The notes under the pieces: generated by a model
Databases searched by the model: none
What the model was told of the DNA's origin: nothing
Seen by the model: the letters and a program-made list of their open reading frames with translations, nothing else
In this document: positions 1 to 9,001 of the stretch, in pieces
Layout of the letters: each line of letters begins with the position of its first letter
Numbering within the stretch: the stretch's first letter is position 1
Assembly (NCBI RefSeq): GCF_023206395.1
Contig: NZ_CP066149.1
Location: forward strand, 2,852,001-2,916,000
From: Vibrio sp. ED004
Lineage (GTDB): Bacteria; Pseudomonadota; Gammaproteobacteria; Enterobacterales; Vibrionaceae
Direction: 5' to 3'
Length of the DNA stretch: 64,000 bases
Translations under genes and position numbers: made by a program

Positions 1-558
1 TACAGGTTCCGACTGTAATCTCGCTTGGACTTGGCTGAGCAGAGAAGGGTATTTAATTAGCCCGAGTAGCGTGCGTCGAGACAGGTTCATCCCATGGTGT
101 TCGGTGTAAGGCTCTAGCTGAGTGACAATGCGAAACGTTTGGGCATTACCCTCAAAGCCGCCGTGATCGCGCATCATGTAGTTCAGCGCCACTTCACCGC
201 CATGCCCATAGGGTGGGTGACCAATATCGTGAGCTAAACACAAAGAATCAATCAAACTGTCTGAGGGTAGTAGGTCTCTAAACTCGGGCTGCTTCTTCTT
301 AAGCTGAGCGACAATACCAGTGCCAAGCTGCGCTGCTTCGAGCGAGTGGGTGAGGCGTGTACGGTGAAAGTCGTTCACCGTAGTGCCATGAATCTGGGTT
401 TTAGCTTGTAGGCGACGGAAAGCAGCAGAGTGAAGCACGCGCGCACGATCTCGTTGGTACGGGCTACGGTGATCGTCACGTCTTATCTTATGTTCATCGT
501 CATTTCGATGTTGCCATTCTTGTTCGAGTACAAAGGGTGGTTCGAGTTGAGAATTCAA
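1..558 (-). CDS. dGTPase-like HD-domain triphosphohydrolase, 3' end cut by window
   Basis: Reading the minus strand from a TTG at 558 gives an uninterrupted frame to the window edge, so only the N-terminal part (about 186 residues) is present. It contains the arginine-rich [19 protein letters not shown] block and the metal-binding [13 protein letters not shown] motif of dGTP triphosphohydrolases, which cleave dGTP to deoxyguanosine and triphosphate. The TTG start is chosen because AGGTG lies about six bases upstream and no ATG is available. It is followed upstream on the same strand by no close gene and lies 55 bp downstream of yfbR, another HD nucleotide hydrolase. Some Vibrio members of this family deplete dNTPs during phage infection, but that role here is only inference. 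Confidence 0.85.
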   Translation of the reverse strand, partial: MNSQLEPPFVLEQEWQHRNDDEHKIRRDDHRSPYQRDRARVLHSAAFRRLQAKTQIHGTTVNDFHRTRLTHSLEAAQLGTGIVAQLKKKQPEFRDLLPSDSLIDSLCLAHDIGHPPYGHGGEVALNYMMRDHGGFEGNAQTFRIVTQLEPYTEHHGMNLSRRTLLGLIKYPSLLSQVQARLQSEPV

Positions 559-613
559 AATAGCACCTATCAAATTGATTTTATTTAGCTAATTAAAAAC
601 AACTTATACCCAG

Positions 614-1198
614 CTAGCTTATCTCGTCTAGTGATAATTCAAAGCTCGGCGCAAATGTGGTGAGAAAGTAGTCCATTTCTGGGCTTTTACGCTGTTCGAG
701 TGTCTCTTCGAGTCGGCGCTTGGCTTGCTCGTATTCATGGTTGCCCGCACTGAGCTCCTCCAAACACTTGAGGTAAGCACAGATAGTATCGGCTTGTTTT
801 ACGATGCTTTGTTCTTCTTTACTGGCTGTTCCTGAAATTAAGAAGGGGGCGAAGTCGTCTTGAAACTCTTCTGGCAGCATCGAAAGCAGTCTTTGCTCTG
901 CTGCGGCTTCTATCTTTTTATATTCTTGGGCAATGTCTGGGTTGTAGTATTTAACCGGCGTTGGTAGATCTCCAGTAAGCACCTCACTGGTGTCATGGTA
1001 CATGCCAAGTAGGGCAATGTGTTCTGGGTTGAGTTTGCCATCAAACTTCTTGTTTTTGATAAGCGCCAAGGCGTGGGCAACGAAAGCGACCTGTAGGCTG
1101 TGTTCTGAAATGTTCTCGCTTGAGACTGAGCGCATCAAAGGCCAGCGTTGGATTAGTTTCATGCGTGCGAGATGGGCGAAGAAATGGCTCTGTTTCAT
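614..1198 (-). CDS. yfbR: 5'-deoxynucleotidase YfbR
   Basis: The 194-residue product matches the YfbR family in length and in its opening (residues 1-35, [19 protein letters not shown] then SEHSLQVA). The HD-type metal ligands are visible as H33 in SEHS, the [12 protein letters not shown] segment near residues 66-77, and D136 in [10 protein letters not shown]. The enzyme dephosphorylates deoxynucleoside 5'-monophosphates in the cytoplasm and takes part in dNTP salvage and dUMP supply. It sits just upstream of the dGTPase-like gene on the same strand, in reading order yfbR then dGTPase, so the two may be co-transcribed. A MITE lies 15 bp upstream of its start. Confidence 0.93.
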   Translation of the reverse strand: MKQSHFFAHLARMKLIQRWPLMRSVSSENISEHSLQVAFVAHALALIKNKKFDGKLNPEHIALLGMYHDTSEVLTGDLPTPVKYYNPDIAQEYKKIEAAAEQRLLSMLPEEFQDDFAPFLISGTASKEEQSIVKQADTICAYLKCLEELSAGNHEYEQAKRRLEETLEQRKSPEMDYFLTTFAPSFELSLDEIS

Positions 1199-1212
1199 AA
1201 GCGTCCTTATAG

Positions 1213-1372
1213 TACCAATCGTAGTAAGTAACTGGTCATCCTAGCTTGTTAAAAAACTCGATAACTTTGTTAGAATTTTTGATTGTAGAATAACTACTTA
1301 CCAAAAAATCCTGCCTTGTTCTCAAGTTTTTTTCCTGCGCTATTTCTGAACACTTACTTACTGTGATTGGTA
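1213..1372. repeat. 160 bp MITE-like element, copy 1
   Basis: The element has terminal inverted repeats: TACCAATCGTAGTAAGTAA at the left and, reverse complemented from the right end, TACCAATCACAGTAAGTAA. A closely similar 160 bp copy lies at 20361-20520. It has no coding capacity, so it would need a transposase in trans. It occupies the upstream region of yfbR, so it may supply or disturb that gene's promoter. Confidence 0.8.
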
Positions 1373-1431
1373 TAAACAGTGCTCCACTCGTACCTTATGT
1401 TAACTCAAACAGTACGAGACAGCGGATACAA

Positions 1432-1457
1432 AAAAGGCTCCCAAACAGGAGCCTTTT
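1432..1457 (-). terminator. Rho-independent terminator of alaA
   Basis: A perfect 10 bp stem AAAAGGCTCC / GGAGCCTTTT with a 6-base loop lies 70 bp past the alaA stop. A/T tracts on both sides could let it act in both directions. Confidence 0.8.
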
Positions 1458-1527
1458 AAGCATAGAAGTGATTGAATACAAGTTAAAGTCTTTTAAAACA
1501 GCAAATTGTAGCCATCACTCGTAGTGT

Positions 1528-2763
1528 TTATTTAGCGTCGACGAGATCGTCTTGGCTGTAAGTTTGCAAGAAGCGCTCTAGGCGACCAATTGCCACTTCA
1601 AGGTCTTCAATATGTGGCAAAGTCACAATACGGAAGTGATCAGGCTTAGGCCAGTTGAAGCCAGTGCCTTGAACCAATAACACTTTCTCTTGTTTCAGGA
1701 AGTCGAGTACGAATTTCTGATCGTCTTTGATGTTGTACATCTTGGTGTCGATCTTAGGGAACAGGTACATCGCGCCCTTTGGTTTCACACAAGAAACACC
1801 AGGGATCTTGTTAATCAGTTCCCATGCTCGGTCACGTTGCTCAAGCAGTCGACCACCAGGAAGAATCAACTCATTGATACTCTGATAGCCACCTAATGCC
1901 GTTTGGATTGCATGCTGCATTGGTACGTTGGCACACAAACGCATCGAGGCGAGCATCTCTAGCCCTTCGACATAACCTTTTGCTAGGTGTTTAGGACCCG
2001 TTAAGAACATCCAACCACCACGGAAACCACATACACGGTAAGCCTTAGACAGACCGTTGAACGTGACCATTAATACGTCTTCAGCAAGCGTTGCGACAGA
2101 GGTATGTACCGCACCGTCGTAAAGTACTTTGTCGTAAATCTCATCAGCAAAGATGATTAGGCCGTGTTCACGGGCAATCTCGACAACTTGCAGCAGGAAA
2201 TCACGGCTGTAAACCGCACCTGTTGGGTTGTTCGGGTTGATAAGAACGATGCCACGAGTCTTTGGAGAGATCTTCGCGCGCATGTCATCAAGGTCTGGAT
2301 ACCAATCGGCATCTTCATCACACATGTAGTGAACCGGAGTACCGCCAGAAAGTGCCACTGATGCTGTCCATAGTGGGTAGTCTGGAGCGGGAACTAAGAT
2401 TTCATCACCATTATCCAGTAGCGCCTGCATAGACATAACGATAAGCTCAGACGCACCGTTACCGATGTAAACGTCTTCTACGTCAAGGTTACGTAGGCCT
2501 TTTTTCTGGTAGTGTTGAACAACCGCTTTACGGGCTGAGTAGATGCCTTTTGAGTCGCAGTAACCTTGAGATGTCGGCAGGTTACGGATTACGTCAACAA
2601 GGATTTCATCAGGGGCGTCAAAACCAAATGGGGCGGGGTTACCAATATTAAGCTTTAGTATTTTATGCCCTTCTTCTTCCATGCGCTTAGCATGTTTGAG
2701 TACAGGCCCCCTGATTTCGTAGCATACGCTGTTGAGTTTTGACGACATCCCGATATTTTGCAT
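1528..2763 (-). CDS. alaA: Glutamate-pyruvate aminotransferase AlaA (YfbQ type)
   Basis: This 411-residue fold-type I PLP aminotransferase makes alanine from pyruvate and glutamate. It closely follows the E. coli AlaA pattern: SSKLNSVCYEIRGPVLKHA at the start, LNIGNPAPFGFDAPDEILVD at about 39-58, GNGASELI at about 102, INPNNPTGAVYS at about 176, and the PLP Schiff-base lysine in FNGLSKAYRVCGFRGGW at about 236-252. The ATG at 2763 gives the expected length. It is monocistronic, with its own terminator, and is transcribed divergently from the menaquinone cluster. yfbR and alaA are near each other in E. coli too, which supports a core location. Confidence 0.95.
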   Translation of the reverse strand: MQNIGMSSKLNSVCYEIRGPVLKHAKRMEEEGHKILKLNIGNPAPFGFDAPDEILVDVIRNLPTSQGYCDSKGIYSARKAVVQHYQKKGLRNLDVEDVYIGNGASELIVMSMQALLDNGDEILVPAPDYPLWTASVALSGGTPVHYMCDEDADWYPDLDDMRAKISPKTRGIVLINPNNPTGAVYSRDFLLQVVEIAREHGLIIFADEIYDKVLYDGAVHTSVATLAEDVLMVTFNGLSKAYRVCGFRGGWMFLTGPKHLAKGYVEGLEMLASMRLCANVPMQHAIQTALGGYQSINELILPGGRLLEQRDRAWELINKIPGVSCVKPKGAMYLFPKIDTKMYNIKDDQKFVLDFLKQEKVLLVQGTGFNWPKPDHFRIVTLPHIEDLEVAIGRLERFLQTYSQDDLVDAK

Positions 2764-3059
2764 TGCCGATTTCCTGAAATTAATTTAAATACTTTATTAA
2801 AGTACCGCAAAATGGCGTTTGATAGAATAAAAATCTGATGAATGTCGCATTTCAGTGTCACGTTTGGTCTTTTTGTTGTCACTGTTTTCTAAATTTTAAT
2901 TAATCGCTTTCTTGGTTATTGGCTAAAATGAATAAAGGGGTAGGATCGCTTAAAATCACAGGAATGTTGAAAAGATACAGTACATTCTTGATCTAAGTGG
3001 GTGCTCTCCTTAAAGTATCAAACTAATATAATAATAATTTAGATGTGAACGAGGTCGAT

Positions 3060-4367
3060 TTGTCACATTTCCAGCAAACTATCTCCGCTTTGATTGAGCG
3101 AGTACAAAATGCCCAAGTAAGCGAAGTTCGTTGTGTTGAAGTTCTAACGCAAAACCCATCGTTTGCATTTATTGAATGGCTTCATGCTCAACCGCTCTTT
3201 CCTAAGTTCTACTGGCAGTCACGCGACACTCGTGAAGAGGTTGTTGCGCTCGGGCAGTTACATACATTTTCTGACCCAGCACCCGCGTATGCGATTTTAG
3301 GTGAAGATCAACGCATCTGGGGTGGGCGCTCATTTGACGGGCATACCGCAAAGAATCGCCGTTGCATGGAATCGTTTTTCTTCCTTCCTCAGGTTGAATT
3401 GATCCGCTTTGACAATACTTGGTCACTGGCCGTTAACTTATCTCCTGATCGCGTTGCTTCTATCAATGCATTAAATAAGCTATCTGTTGAAGCGGCGATA
3501 TTGGCACCGTTATCTGCTCATATCGAAGAGATTAACCACGTTCCAGAAAGAGAGCAATGGGACAACCTTGTCGATAAAGTGCTCAAAGGCATTAGCGACG
3601 AAGAGTATAAAAAAGTCGTTTTAGCGCGTAAAACTACACTGCAACTCGACGCGCCTATTTGCGCAGCTCAATTACTTAAAGCCAGTTATCTGCAAAATCA
3701 CCACAGTTTCCACTTTATGTTGGTGCTAGATTCTAAACATAGTTTCATTGGGTCAACACCAGAGCGCTTATATAGCCGACACGGTACTGAGCTCGATACA
3801 GAAGCGCTTGCTGGAACCATTGGTCGCGGAGAGAGTGCTACTGAGGATATGGAACTGGCCAACTGGCTTTCTCAAGACAGCAAAAACCTCAACGAGAACC
3901 AGTATGTGGTCGACGACATCATTGAGCGTCTCACTCCTCATTCTCAAACGGTCGATGTTGAAAAAGACGCTCGCCTAGTGCGTTTGCGTAAGGTGCAGCA
4001 TCTTAAGCGCAATATCCATGCTCAGCTTAATACTGGCGTTAATGGTGTGCAGTTACTTGCTGCCTTACAGCCAACTGCTGCGGTAGCGGGTTTGCCGCGT
4101 AAAGAGGCGATGGATTTCATTCTTGAACACGAACCGTTTGCTCGAGGTTGGTATGCAGGCTCTGTGGGTTATATCAGTCATCAGCGAGCGGAATTCTGCG
4201 TGGCGATTCGCAGTGCCTTGATTGTAAACGATCAAGTACAGCTATTTGCTGGCGCGGGGATCGTGCCGGGATCGGTTGCCGAGCATGAGTGGCAAGAGCT
4301 GAACAAGAAGATGTCGACTTTACTCAGCCTCATTTCTGATCACCCACCATTGGGTGTGGCGTCATGA
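3060..4367 (+). CDS. menF: Menaquinone-specific isochorismate synthase
   Basis: The product (about 435 residues) is a chorismate-utilising enzyme that converts chorismate to isochorismate, the first step of menaquinone synthesis. Family signatures are IGSTPERLYSR, the DTEALAGTIGRG segment, the SKNLNENQYVVDDI segment, and the C-terminal EHEPFARGWYAGSVGYI and FAGAGIVPGSVAEHEWQELNKK. The frame is open from a GTG at 3045, but the TTG at 3060 has GAGG five bases upstream and gives the usual LSHFQQ-type start, so I prefer it. The end overlaps menD by four bases (ATGA), so the two are translationally coupled. It is the first gene of the F-D-H-B-C-E cluster. Confidence 0.93.
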   Translation: MSHFQQTISALIERVQNAQVSEVRCVEVLTQNPSFAFIEWLHAQPLFPKFYWQSRDTREEVVALGQLHTFSDPAPAYAILGEDQRIWGGRSFDGHTAKNRRCMESFFFLPQVELIRFDNTWSLAVNLSPDRVASINALNKLSVEAAILAPLSAHIEEINHVPEREQWDNLVDKVLKGISDEEYKKVVLARKTTLQLDAPICAAQLLKASYLQNHHSFHFMLVLDSKHSFIGSTPERLYSRHGTELDTEALAGTIGRGESATEDMELANWLSQDSKNLNENQYVVDDIIERLTPHSQTVDVEKDARLVRLRKVQHLKRNIHAQLNTGVNGVQLLAALQPTAAVAGLPRKEAMDFILEHEPFARGWYAGSVGYISHQRAEFCVAIRSALIVNDQVQLFAGAGIVPGSVAEHEWQELNKKMSTLLSLISDHPPLGVAS

Positions 4368-6088
4368 ACCACGACCAAGCCGTATTAAACAGAGTTTGGT
4401 GTCACACATTACTTGAAGAGTTAGCACGCAGTGGCGTTGAACATGTTTGTGTTGCGCCGGGCTCGCGCTCAACACCATTAACACTCGAAGCTGAAGCCAA
4501 CCCTAAGCTAACCTTACATACGCACTTTGATGAACGTGGGCTTGGTTTTCTTGCGCTAGGTTTAGCAAAAGCCAGCGATAAGCCCGTTGCCGTGATTGTG
4601 ACCTCCGGTACTGCTGTCGCAAACCTGCTTCCTGCGACGGCTGAATCTGGGCTGACACGAGAAAAACTGATCTTGCTGACCTCTGATAGACCCATCGACT
4701 TGGTCGACTGTGGTGCTAATCAAGCGATTCAGCAACAGGGTATCTTTTCTTCCCATGTTGAAAGTACTTTAAACCTACCAAGCCCGAGTACACAAGTTTC
4801 TTTGAACTGGCTACTGACATCAGTTGATAACGTGCTGGCGAAACAACGTAATGTTGGTGGTGCGATTCATATCAACTGTCCGTTTCCAGAACCTCTATAT
4901 TCTGCGAATAGCGCGGAAATGTATGCGGAATACACTTCTAGTGTCGCTGGGTGGAAATCGGGAATAAGTTGTTACAGCCAAACGTTTTTACCTAATCAAT
5001 TGAACATGCAACCCATCGCTCTAGGTGAGTACCTTGGGCGTAAGGGTGTGGTTATTCTCGGTTCGCTAGATATTGAACAAGCGACAAAAGCTCAGCAGTT
5101 TGCCGCAGCATTAGGTTGGCCAGTTTTTTGCGATCCTCAATCAGGTGTCACAAGTGATTGGAAACATTATGATCTGTGGATGCAGAGTGACGTAGCGAAA
5201 GAACAACTTAACCAATGTGATTTCATTCTTCAGTTCGGTGAGCGCATTGTTTCTAAGCGCCTTAATCATTGGATAAAGTCACAAGCATCATCATTCTGCT
5301 CATCACAATACATTGTTGTGTCACCGGATTCGCACCGAATCAACCAAGATCATCTGCCTCAAACCCATATCGTTGCTGATATCGAGTTATGGGTGTCAGA
5401 GCAGCATTTACCTACCTTGTTAGGTCAACATGCAGGTTGGGCGGCACCTTTGGTCGAAATCGCGAATACGGTTCAACAATTAGCGTTGGCGCAAATATCC
5501 AATAATGACCAGCTAACCGAGTTGAGCGTTGCAGTTGACTTGTCGACTAGACTTAAAGACAGAGAGCTATTTGTGGGAAATAGTTTGATGGTAAGGCTGG
5601 TGGATATGCTGTCATCAATATCTGCGAATCAAGTTTACAGTAATCGTGGCGCATCAGGCATTGATGGCTTGGTGGCGACGGCTGCGGGCGTGGTAAAAGC
5701 CAACAAGAACCCTTTGATTATGTTGATTGGCGATACCTCTTTGTTGTACGACCTCAACTCACTGGCTCTGCTTACTCACAATGTAACGCCGATGGTTATA
5801 GTTGTGACCAACAATGATGGCGGTGCAATCTTTGACTTGTTGCCCGTTCCTGAGCAGCAAAAACAATCTCTATATCAAATGCCCCATGGTTTCGGTTTTG
5901 AACATGCCGCTGCGCAATTCCAGCTTGGTTATGCGGCACCAGAAACTTTGAATTGCTATCAAACGATTGTCGAACAACATTTCGAACAGGGTCAGGGTAC
6001 CTTGCTCGTTGAAGTTAAGACGCCTCCCGAACAAGCGTCTACTTTGCTGAAACAATTCAGTTCAATGCTCACCGAGGCATTAGCCTAA
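4364..6088 (+). CDS. menD: SEPHCHC synthase, ThDP-dependent
   Basis: This 574-residue thiamine-diphosphate enzyme condenses isochorismate with 2-oxoglutarate. Visible are the N-terminal VAPGSRSTPLTLEA and FDERGLGFLALGLAKAS motifs (with the catalytic glutamate region), VTSGTAVANLLPA, and in the C-terminal half the NRGASGIDG motif and the ThDP-binding GDTSLLYDLNSL...NNDGGAIFDLLP segment. Its ATG overlaps the end of menF and it ends 9 bp before menH, which fits a single transcript. Confidence 0.95.
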   Translation: MNHDQAVLNRVWCHTLLEELARSGVEHVCVAPGSRSTPLTLEAEANPKLTLHTHFDERGLGFLALGLAKASDKPVAVIVTSGTAVANLLPATAESGLTREKLILLTSDRPIDLVDCGANQAIQQQGIFSSHVESTLNLPSPSTQVSLNWLLTSVDNVLAKQRNVGGAIHINCPFPEPLYSANSAEMYAEYTSSVAGWKSGISCYSQTFLPNQLNMQPIALGEYLGRKGVVILGSLDIEQATKAQQFAAALGWPVFCDPQSGVTSDWKHYDLWMQSDVAKEQLNQCDFILQFGERIVSKRLNHWIKSQASSFCSSQYIVVSPDSHRINQDHLPQTHIVADIELWVSEQHLPTLLGQHAGWAAPLVEIANTVQQLALAQISNNDQLTELSVAVDLSTRLKDRELFVGNSLMVRLVDMLSSISANQVYSNRGASGIDGLVATAAGVVKANKNPLIMLIGDTSLLYDLNSLALLTHNVTPMVIVVTNNDGGAIFDLLPVPEQQKQSLYQMPHGFGFEHAAAQFQLGYAAPETLNCYQTIVEQHFEQGQGTLLVEVKTPPEQASTLLKQFSSMLTEALA

Positions 6089-6097
6089 GGACTTTAC

Positions 6098-6898
6098 ATG
6101 CTTTACTCCAATTATTACCCAGCTGTACAAGAATCTTCTGACGAACCTTTGCTTGTTTTTCTACATGGTTTACTCGGAAGCGGGGATGATTGGAGCGCAT
6201 GTCATCCATATCTAGAGGATTTTCCTCGTCTTTGCATAGATTTGCCCGGGCACGGACAAAGTCGCTTTATCGATCCGGTAGGCTTTGATCATTGCTGCAA
6301 GAAAATCGTTCAGTGCATCACTTCTCAACTTGCGCTCAACGATCTTCCTGCGGATTACCCTATCGTGGTGATTGGCTACTCTATGGGTGGCAGGCTTGCC
6401 ATGTATGGGGTGACAAGCCCTTGCTTCGAAACACTCAATCTTGAGAAAGTCATTATTGAAGGTGGCAACTTTGGTCTGGAGCGTGATGAAGAACGAGCAC
6501 AAAGGTTAGTACATGATACGCAATGGGCTGTCCGCTTTGCGCAGCAGTCGATTGAAGATGTTTTAGACGATTGGTATCAACAAAGCGTCTTTTCTTCACT
6601 AAATCATGAGCAAAGACAAACTTTGGTCATAAAGCGTAGTGGTAACCTTGGAGTATCCGTAGCAAATATGTTGTTATCTACTTCGTTAGCTAAGCAACCG
6701 GATTTACGTGCCACATTGAAGTCTCATGAGCATCAATTGCATTATGTGTGTGGTGAAAAAGATCGTAAATTCATGGAGCTAGCTGAGAATAGTGGCTTTG
6801 AATATAGTCAGGTTGATTACGCTGGTCATAATGTTCATTTTGAGCAACCTGAGCTGTTTTCCAACCTGATCATCCAATGTATCGCCAGTCGTCGTTAA
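6098..6898 (+). CDS. menH: SHCHC synthase, alpha/beta hydrolase
   Basis: The 266-residue product is an alpha/beta-hydrolase-fold lyase that removes pyruvate from SEPHCHC to give SHCHC. The oxyanion region FLHGLLGSGDDW is at about 21-32, the nucleophile elbow GYSMGGRLA at about 93-101 with the serine in GYSMG, and the catalytic histidine in YAGHNVHFEQPE near residue 243-254. A potential SD (AAGGA) lies before the ATG. It sits between menD and menB as in other gammaproteobacteria. The sequence is more divergent than its neighbours, as is usual for MenH. Confidence 0.9.
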   Translation: MLYSNYYPAVQESSDEPLLVFLHGLLGSGDDWSACHPYLEDFPRLCIDLPGHGQSRFIDPVGFDHCCKKIVQCITSQLALNDLPADYPIVVIGYSMGGRLAMYGVTSPCFETLNLEKVIIEGGNFGLERDEERAQRLVHDTQWAVRFAQQSIEDVLDDWYQQSVFSSLNHEQRQTLVIKRSGNLGVSVANMLLSTSLAKQPDLRATLKSHEHQLHYVCGEKDRKFMELAENSGFEYSQVDYAGHNVHFEQPELFSNLIIQCIASRR

Positions 6899-7000
6899 TC
6901 TGACTGAGCGATTCTCTCGTATCAAGCACTATCAAAAGCAGAGCAACACCGTCACGACTATTTGTTAGTCGTGGTCTCTAATAGAACAATGGGAATCACC

Positions 7001-7867
7001 ATGGCTAAAACAGTAGGCATCACAGAAGAAGAACTTTACGCAGCAGTTAACTGGCGCGATGAAAGCAGTCAATTTGAAGATATTCAGTACCATAAGTCTG
7101 ACGACGGTATTGCGAAAATCACGATTGCGCGTCCTCAAGTCCACAATGCGTTCCGTCCACAAACCGTAAAAGAGATGATCAATGCACTGGCTGATGCTCG
7201 TTATGACGAGAAGGTTGGCGTAATCATTTTGACGGGTCTTGGTGAGAAGGCGTTCTGTTCTGGTGGTGACCAAAGTATCCGTGGTGACTACGGCGGTTAT
7301 CAAGATGATTCAGGTACACACCACCTGAACGTGCTTGATTTCCAGCGTCAAATTCGTACTTGTCCAAAACCAGTTATCGCAGCGGTATCGGGTTGGGCAG
7401 TCGGTGGTGGTCATGTACTTCACATGATGGCAGACCTTACTATTGCCGCTGAAAACGCTCAGTTCGGTCAGACGGGTCCTAAAGTAGGTTCATTCGATGG
7501 CGGTTGGGGTGCTTCTTACATGGCTCGTATCGTTGGCCAAAAGAAAGCGCGTGAAATCTGGTTCTTGTGTCGTTTCTACGATGCTCAAGAAGCATTGGAC
7601 ATGGGCCTCGTGAACACGGTTGTTCCTGTCGCAGACCTAGAAAAAGAAACCGTTCGTTGGTGTCGTGAAGTGCTTCAACACAGCCCAATGGCACTGCGTT
7701 GCTTGAAAGCCGCACTAAACGCAGACTGTGACGGCCAAGCCGGTCTTCAAGAGTTGGCGGGTAACGCAACCATGATGTTCTACATGACAGAAGAAGGCCA
7801 AGAAGGCCGAAACGCATTTAACGAGAAACGTCGACCTGATTTCGACAAATTCCCGCGTAACCCATAG
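7001..7867 (+). CDS. menB: 1,4-dihydroxy-2-naphthoyl-CoA synthase
   Basis: The product (288 residues from the chosen start) is a crotonase-fold enzyme that cyclises o-succinylbenzoyl-CoA. Family motifs are strong: [48 protein letters not shown], the oxyanion-hole region [15 protein letters not shown] and [20 protein letters not shown]. The frame is open from 6962, but ATG 7001 ([12 protein letters not shown]) has GGGA six bases upstream and gives the family length of about 285, so the upstream extension is unlikely. A 102 bp gap separates it from menH. Confidence 0.95.
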   Translation: MAKTVGITEEELYAAVNWRDESSQFEDIQYHKSDDGIAKITIARPQVHNAFRPQTVKEMINALADARYDEKVGVIILTGLGEKAFCSGGDQSIRGDYGGYQDDSGTHHLNVLDFQRQIRTCPKPVIAAVSGWAVGGGHVLHMMADLTIAAENAQFGQTGPKVGSFDGGWGASYMARIVGQKKAREIWFLCRFYDAQEALDMGLVNTVVPVADLEKETVRWCREVLQHSPMALRCLKAALNADCDGQAGLQELAGNATMMFYMTEEGQEGRNAFNEKRRPDFDKFPRNP

Positions 7868-7880
7868 CTTTATCCTCTTC

Positions 7881-7910
7881 AAAATGAGTCGCTAAATAGC
7901 GGCTCGTTTT
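7881..7910 (+). terminator. Possible terminator or attenuating hairpin between menB and menC
   Basis: The stem GAGTCGCT / AGCGGCTC (one G-T pair, 4-base loop) extends through flanking AAAA/TTTT pairing and is followed by a T-rich stretch. It may partly uncouple menC-menE from menB. Confidence 0.5.
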
Positions 7911-7941
7911 GTTTTGATATTCCCGTTTTTTAGGAAATCTT

Positions 7942-8949
7942 ATGAATTCAATGAATTCCCAGCGTCACGCTAAACTCTACCGTTATCAATTACCTATGGA
8001 TAGCGGTGTGGTGCTGCGTGACAATAAGCTGAACGAGCGCGTTGGTTACATCATCCAACTTGAGTGTGATGGTAAAACTGGTTTTGGTGAAGTTGCGCCT
8101 TTGCCAGGTTTTAGTCAAGAAGATGCTGAGCAAGCCGGTATTCAGTTGCAAAACGAGCTAGAGCTTTGGAGTCACAATAAGCCTCACACCTCATTCGATG
8201 AGTTATATCCGTCAGTGGCGTTTGGCTTTTCAATGGCATTGATGGAGCTGAGAGGCGAACTCAACGCGGAAGGTAACTACCGAGCTGCACCTTTATGTAC
8301 CGGTGACCCTGATGAACTTATTCCGGTGCTTAATGAGATGGAAGGTGAGAAGGTCGCTAAAGTAAAAGTTGGCCTTTATGAAGCGATCCGTGATGGTATG
8401 CTGGTGAGCTTATTCCTTGAATCGATTCCTGACTTAACGCTAAGGCTTGATGCTAACCGAGCTTGGAAACCAGAAAAAGCAAAGCAGTTCATCAAGTACA
8501 TATCGCCGTCACTGCGTCAGCGTATTAGCTTTATTGAAGAGCCTTGCCAAAAACCAGAAGACAGCTTGGCATTTGCCATCGACCACGGCGTTGCAATTGC
8601 GTGGGATGAAACCCTGCAAGAAGCGGTAAGAAGCCCAGAGTTTGATCTCAGCGACTTAACCGGTGTTAAGGCTGTGGTGATTAAACCAACCTTGATTGGC
8701 TCGGTAGAGCGCTGTGTGGCAATTATTGAGCGTGCACAGAAGCTTGGGATTAAACCAGTATTAAGCTCAAGCATTGAGTCGAGTCTTGGCTTAACTCAGA
8801 TTGCACGATTAGCACAGCAATACTTACCTAATGAAGTGCCGGGGCTTGATACGATTGGCTTGTATCAACAACAGCTAGAAGTGTCATGGCCAAGTTGCCA
8901 ACTTCCTGTTGCGACTCTTGAACAGCAGCAACTGATTTGGTCTTCTTAG
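7942..8949 (+). CDS. menC: o-Succinylbenzoate synthase
   Basis: This 335-residue member of the enolase superfamily dehydrates SHCHC to o-succinylbenzoate. The N-terminal capping domain contains GFGEVAPLPGFSQED; the barrel has the catalytic KVKVG lysine pair near residue 133-137, the metal ligands in LRLDANRAW (D about 161), FIEEPC (E about 190) and AWDETL (D about 213), and the second lysine in VVIKPTLIGS (about 235). A good SD (AGGAAA) precedes the ATG. It lies between menB and menE. Confidence 0.93.
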   Translation: MNSMNSQRHAKLYRYQLPMDSGVVLRDNKLNERVGYIIQLECDGKTGFGEVAPLPGFSQEDAEQAGIQLQNELELWSHNKPHTSFDELYPSVAFGFSMALMELRGELNAEGNYRAAPLCTGDPDELIPVLNEMEGEKVAKVKVGLYEAIRDGMLVSLFLESIPDLTLRLDANRAWKPEKAKQFIKYISPSLRQRISFIEEPCQKPEDSLAFAIDHGVAIAWDETLQEAVRSPEFDLSDLTGVKAVVIKPTLIGSVERCVAIIERAQKLGIKPVLSSSIESSLGLTQIARLAQQYLPNEVPGLDTIGLYQQQLEVSWPSCQLPVATLEQQQLIWSS

Positions 8950-9001
8950 GCCGACTCTTCGGTTGGCTTAGACCGTTCTCAATCTATAACTTGGTTATCT
9001 T

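Noticed and set aside
990..1244. ORF antisense to yfbR (and similar shadow ORFs opposite menD, hsdM, the RND pump and others)
   Set aside because: They lie within strongly recognised genes on the other strand or another frame, with no SD and no family resemblance.
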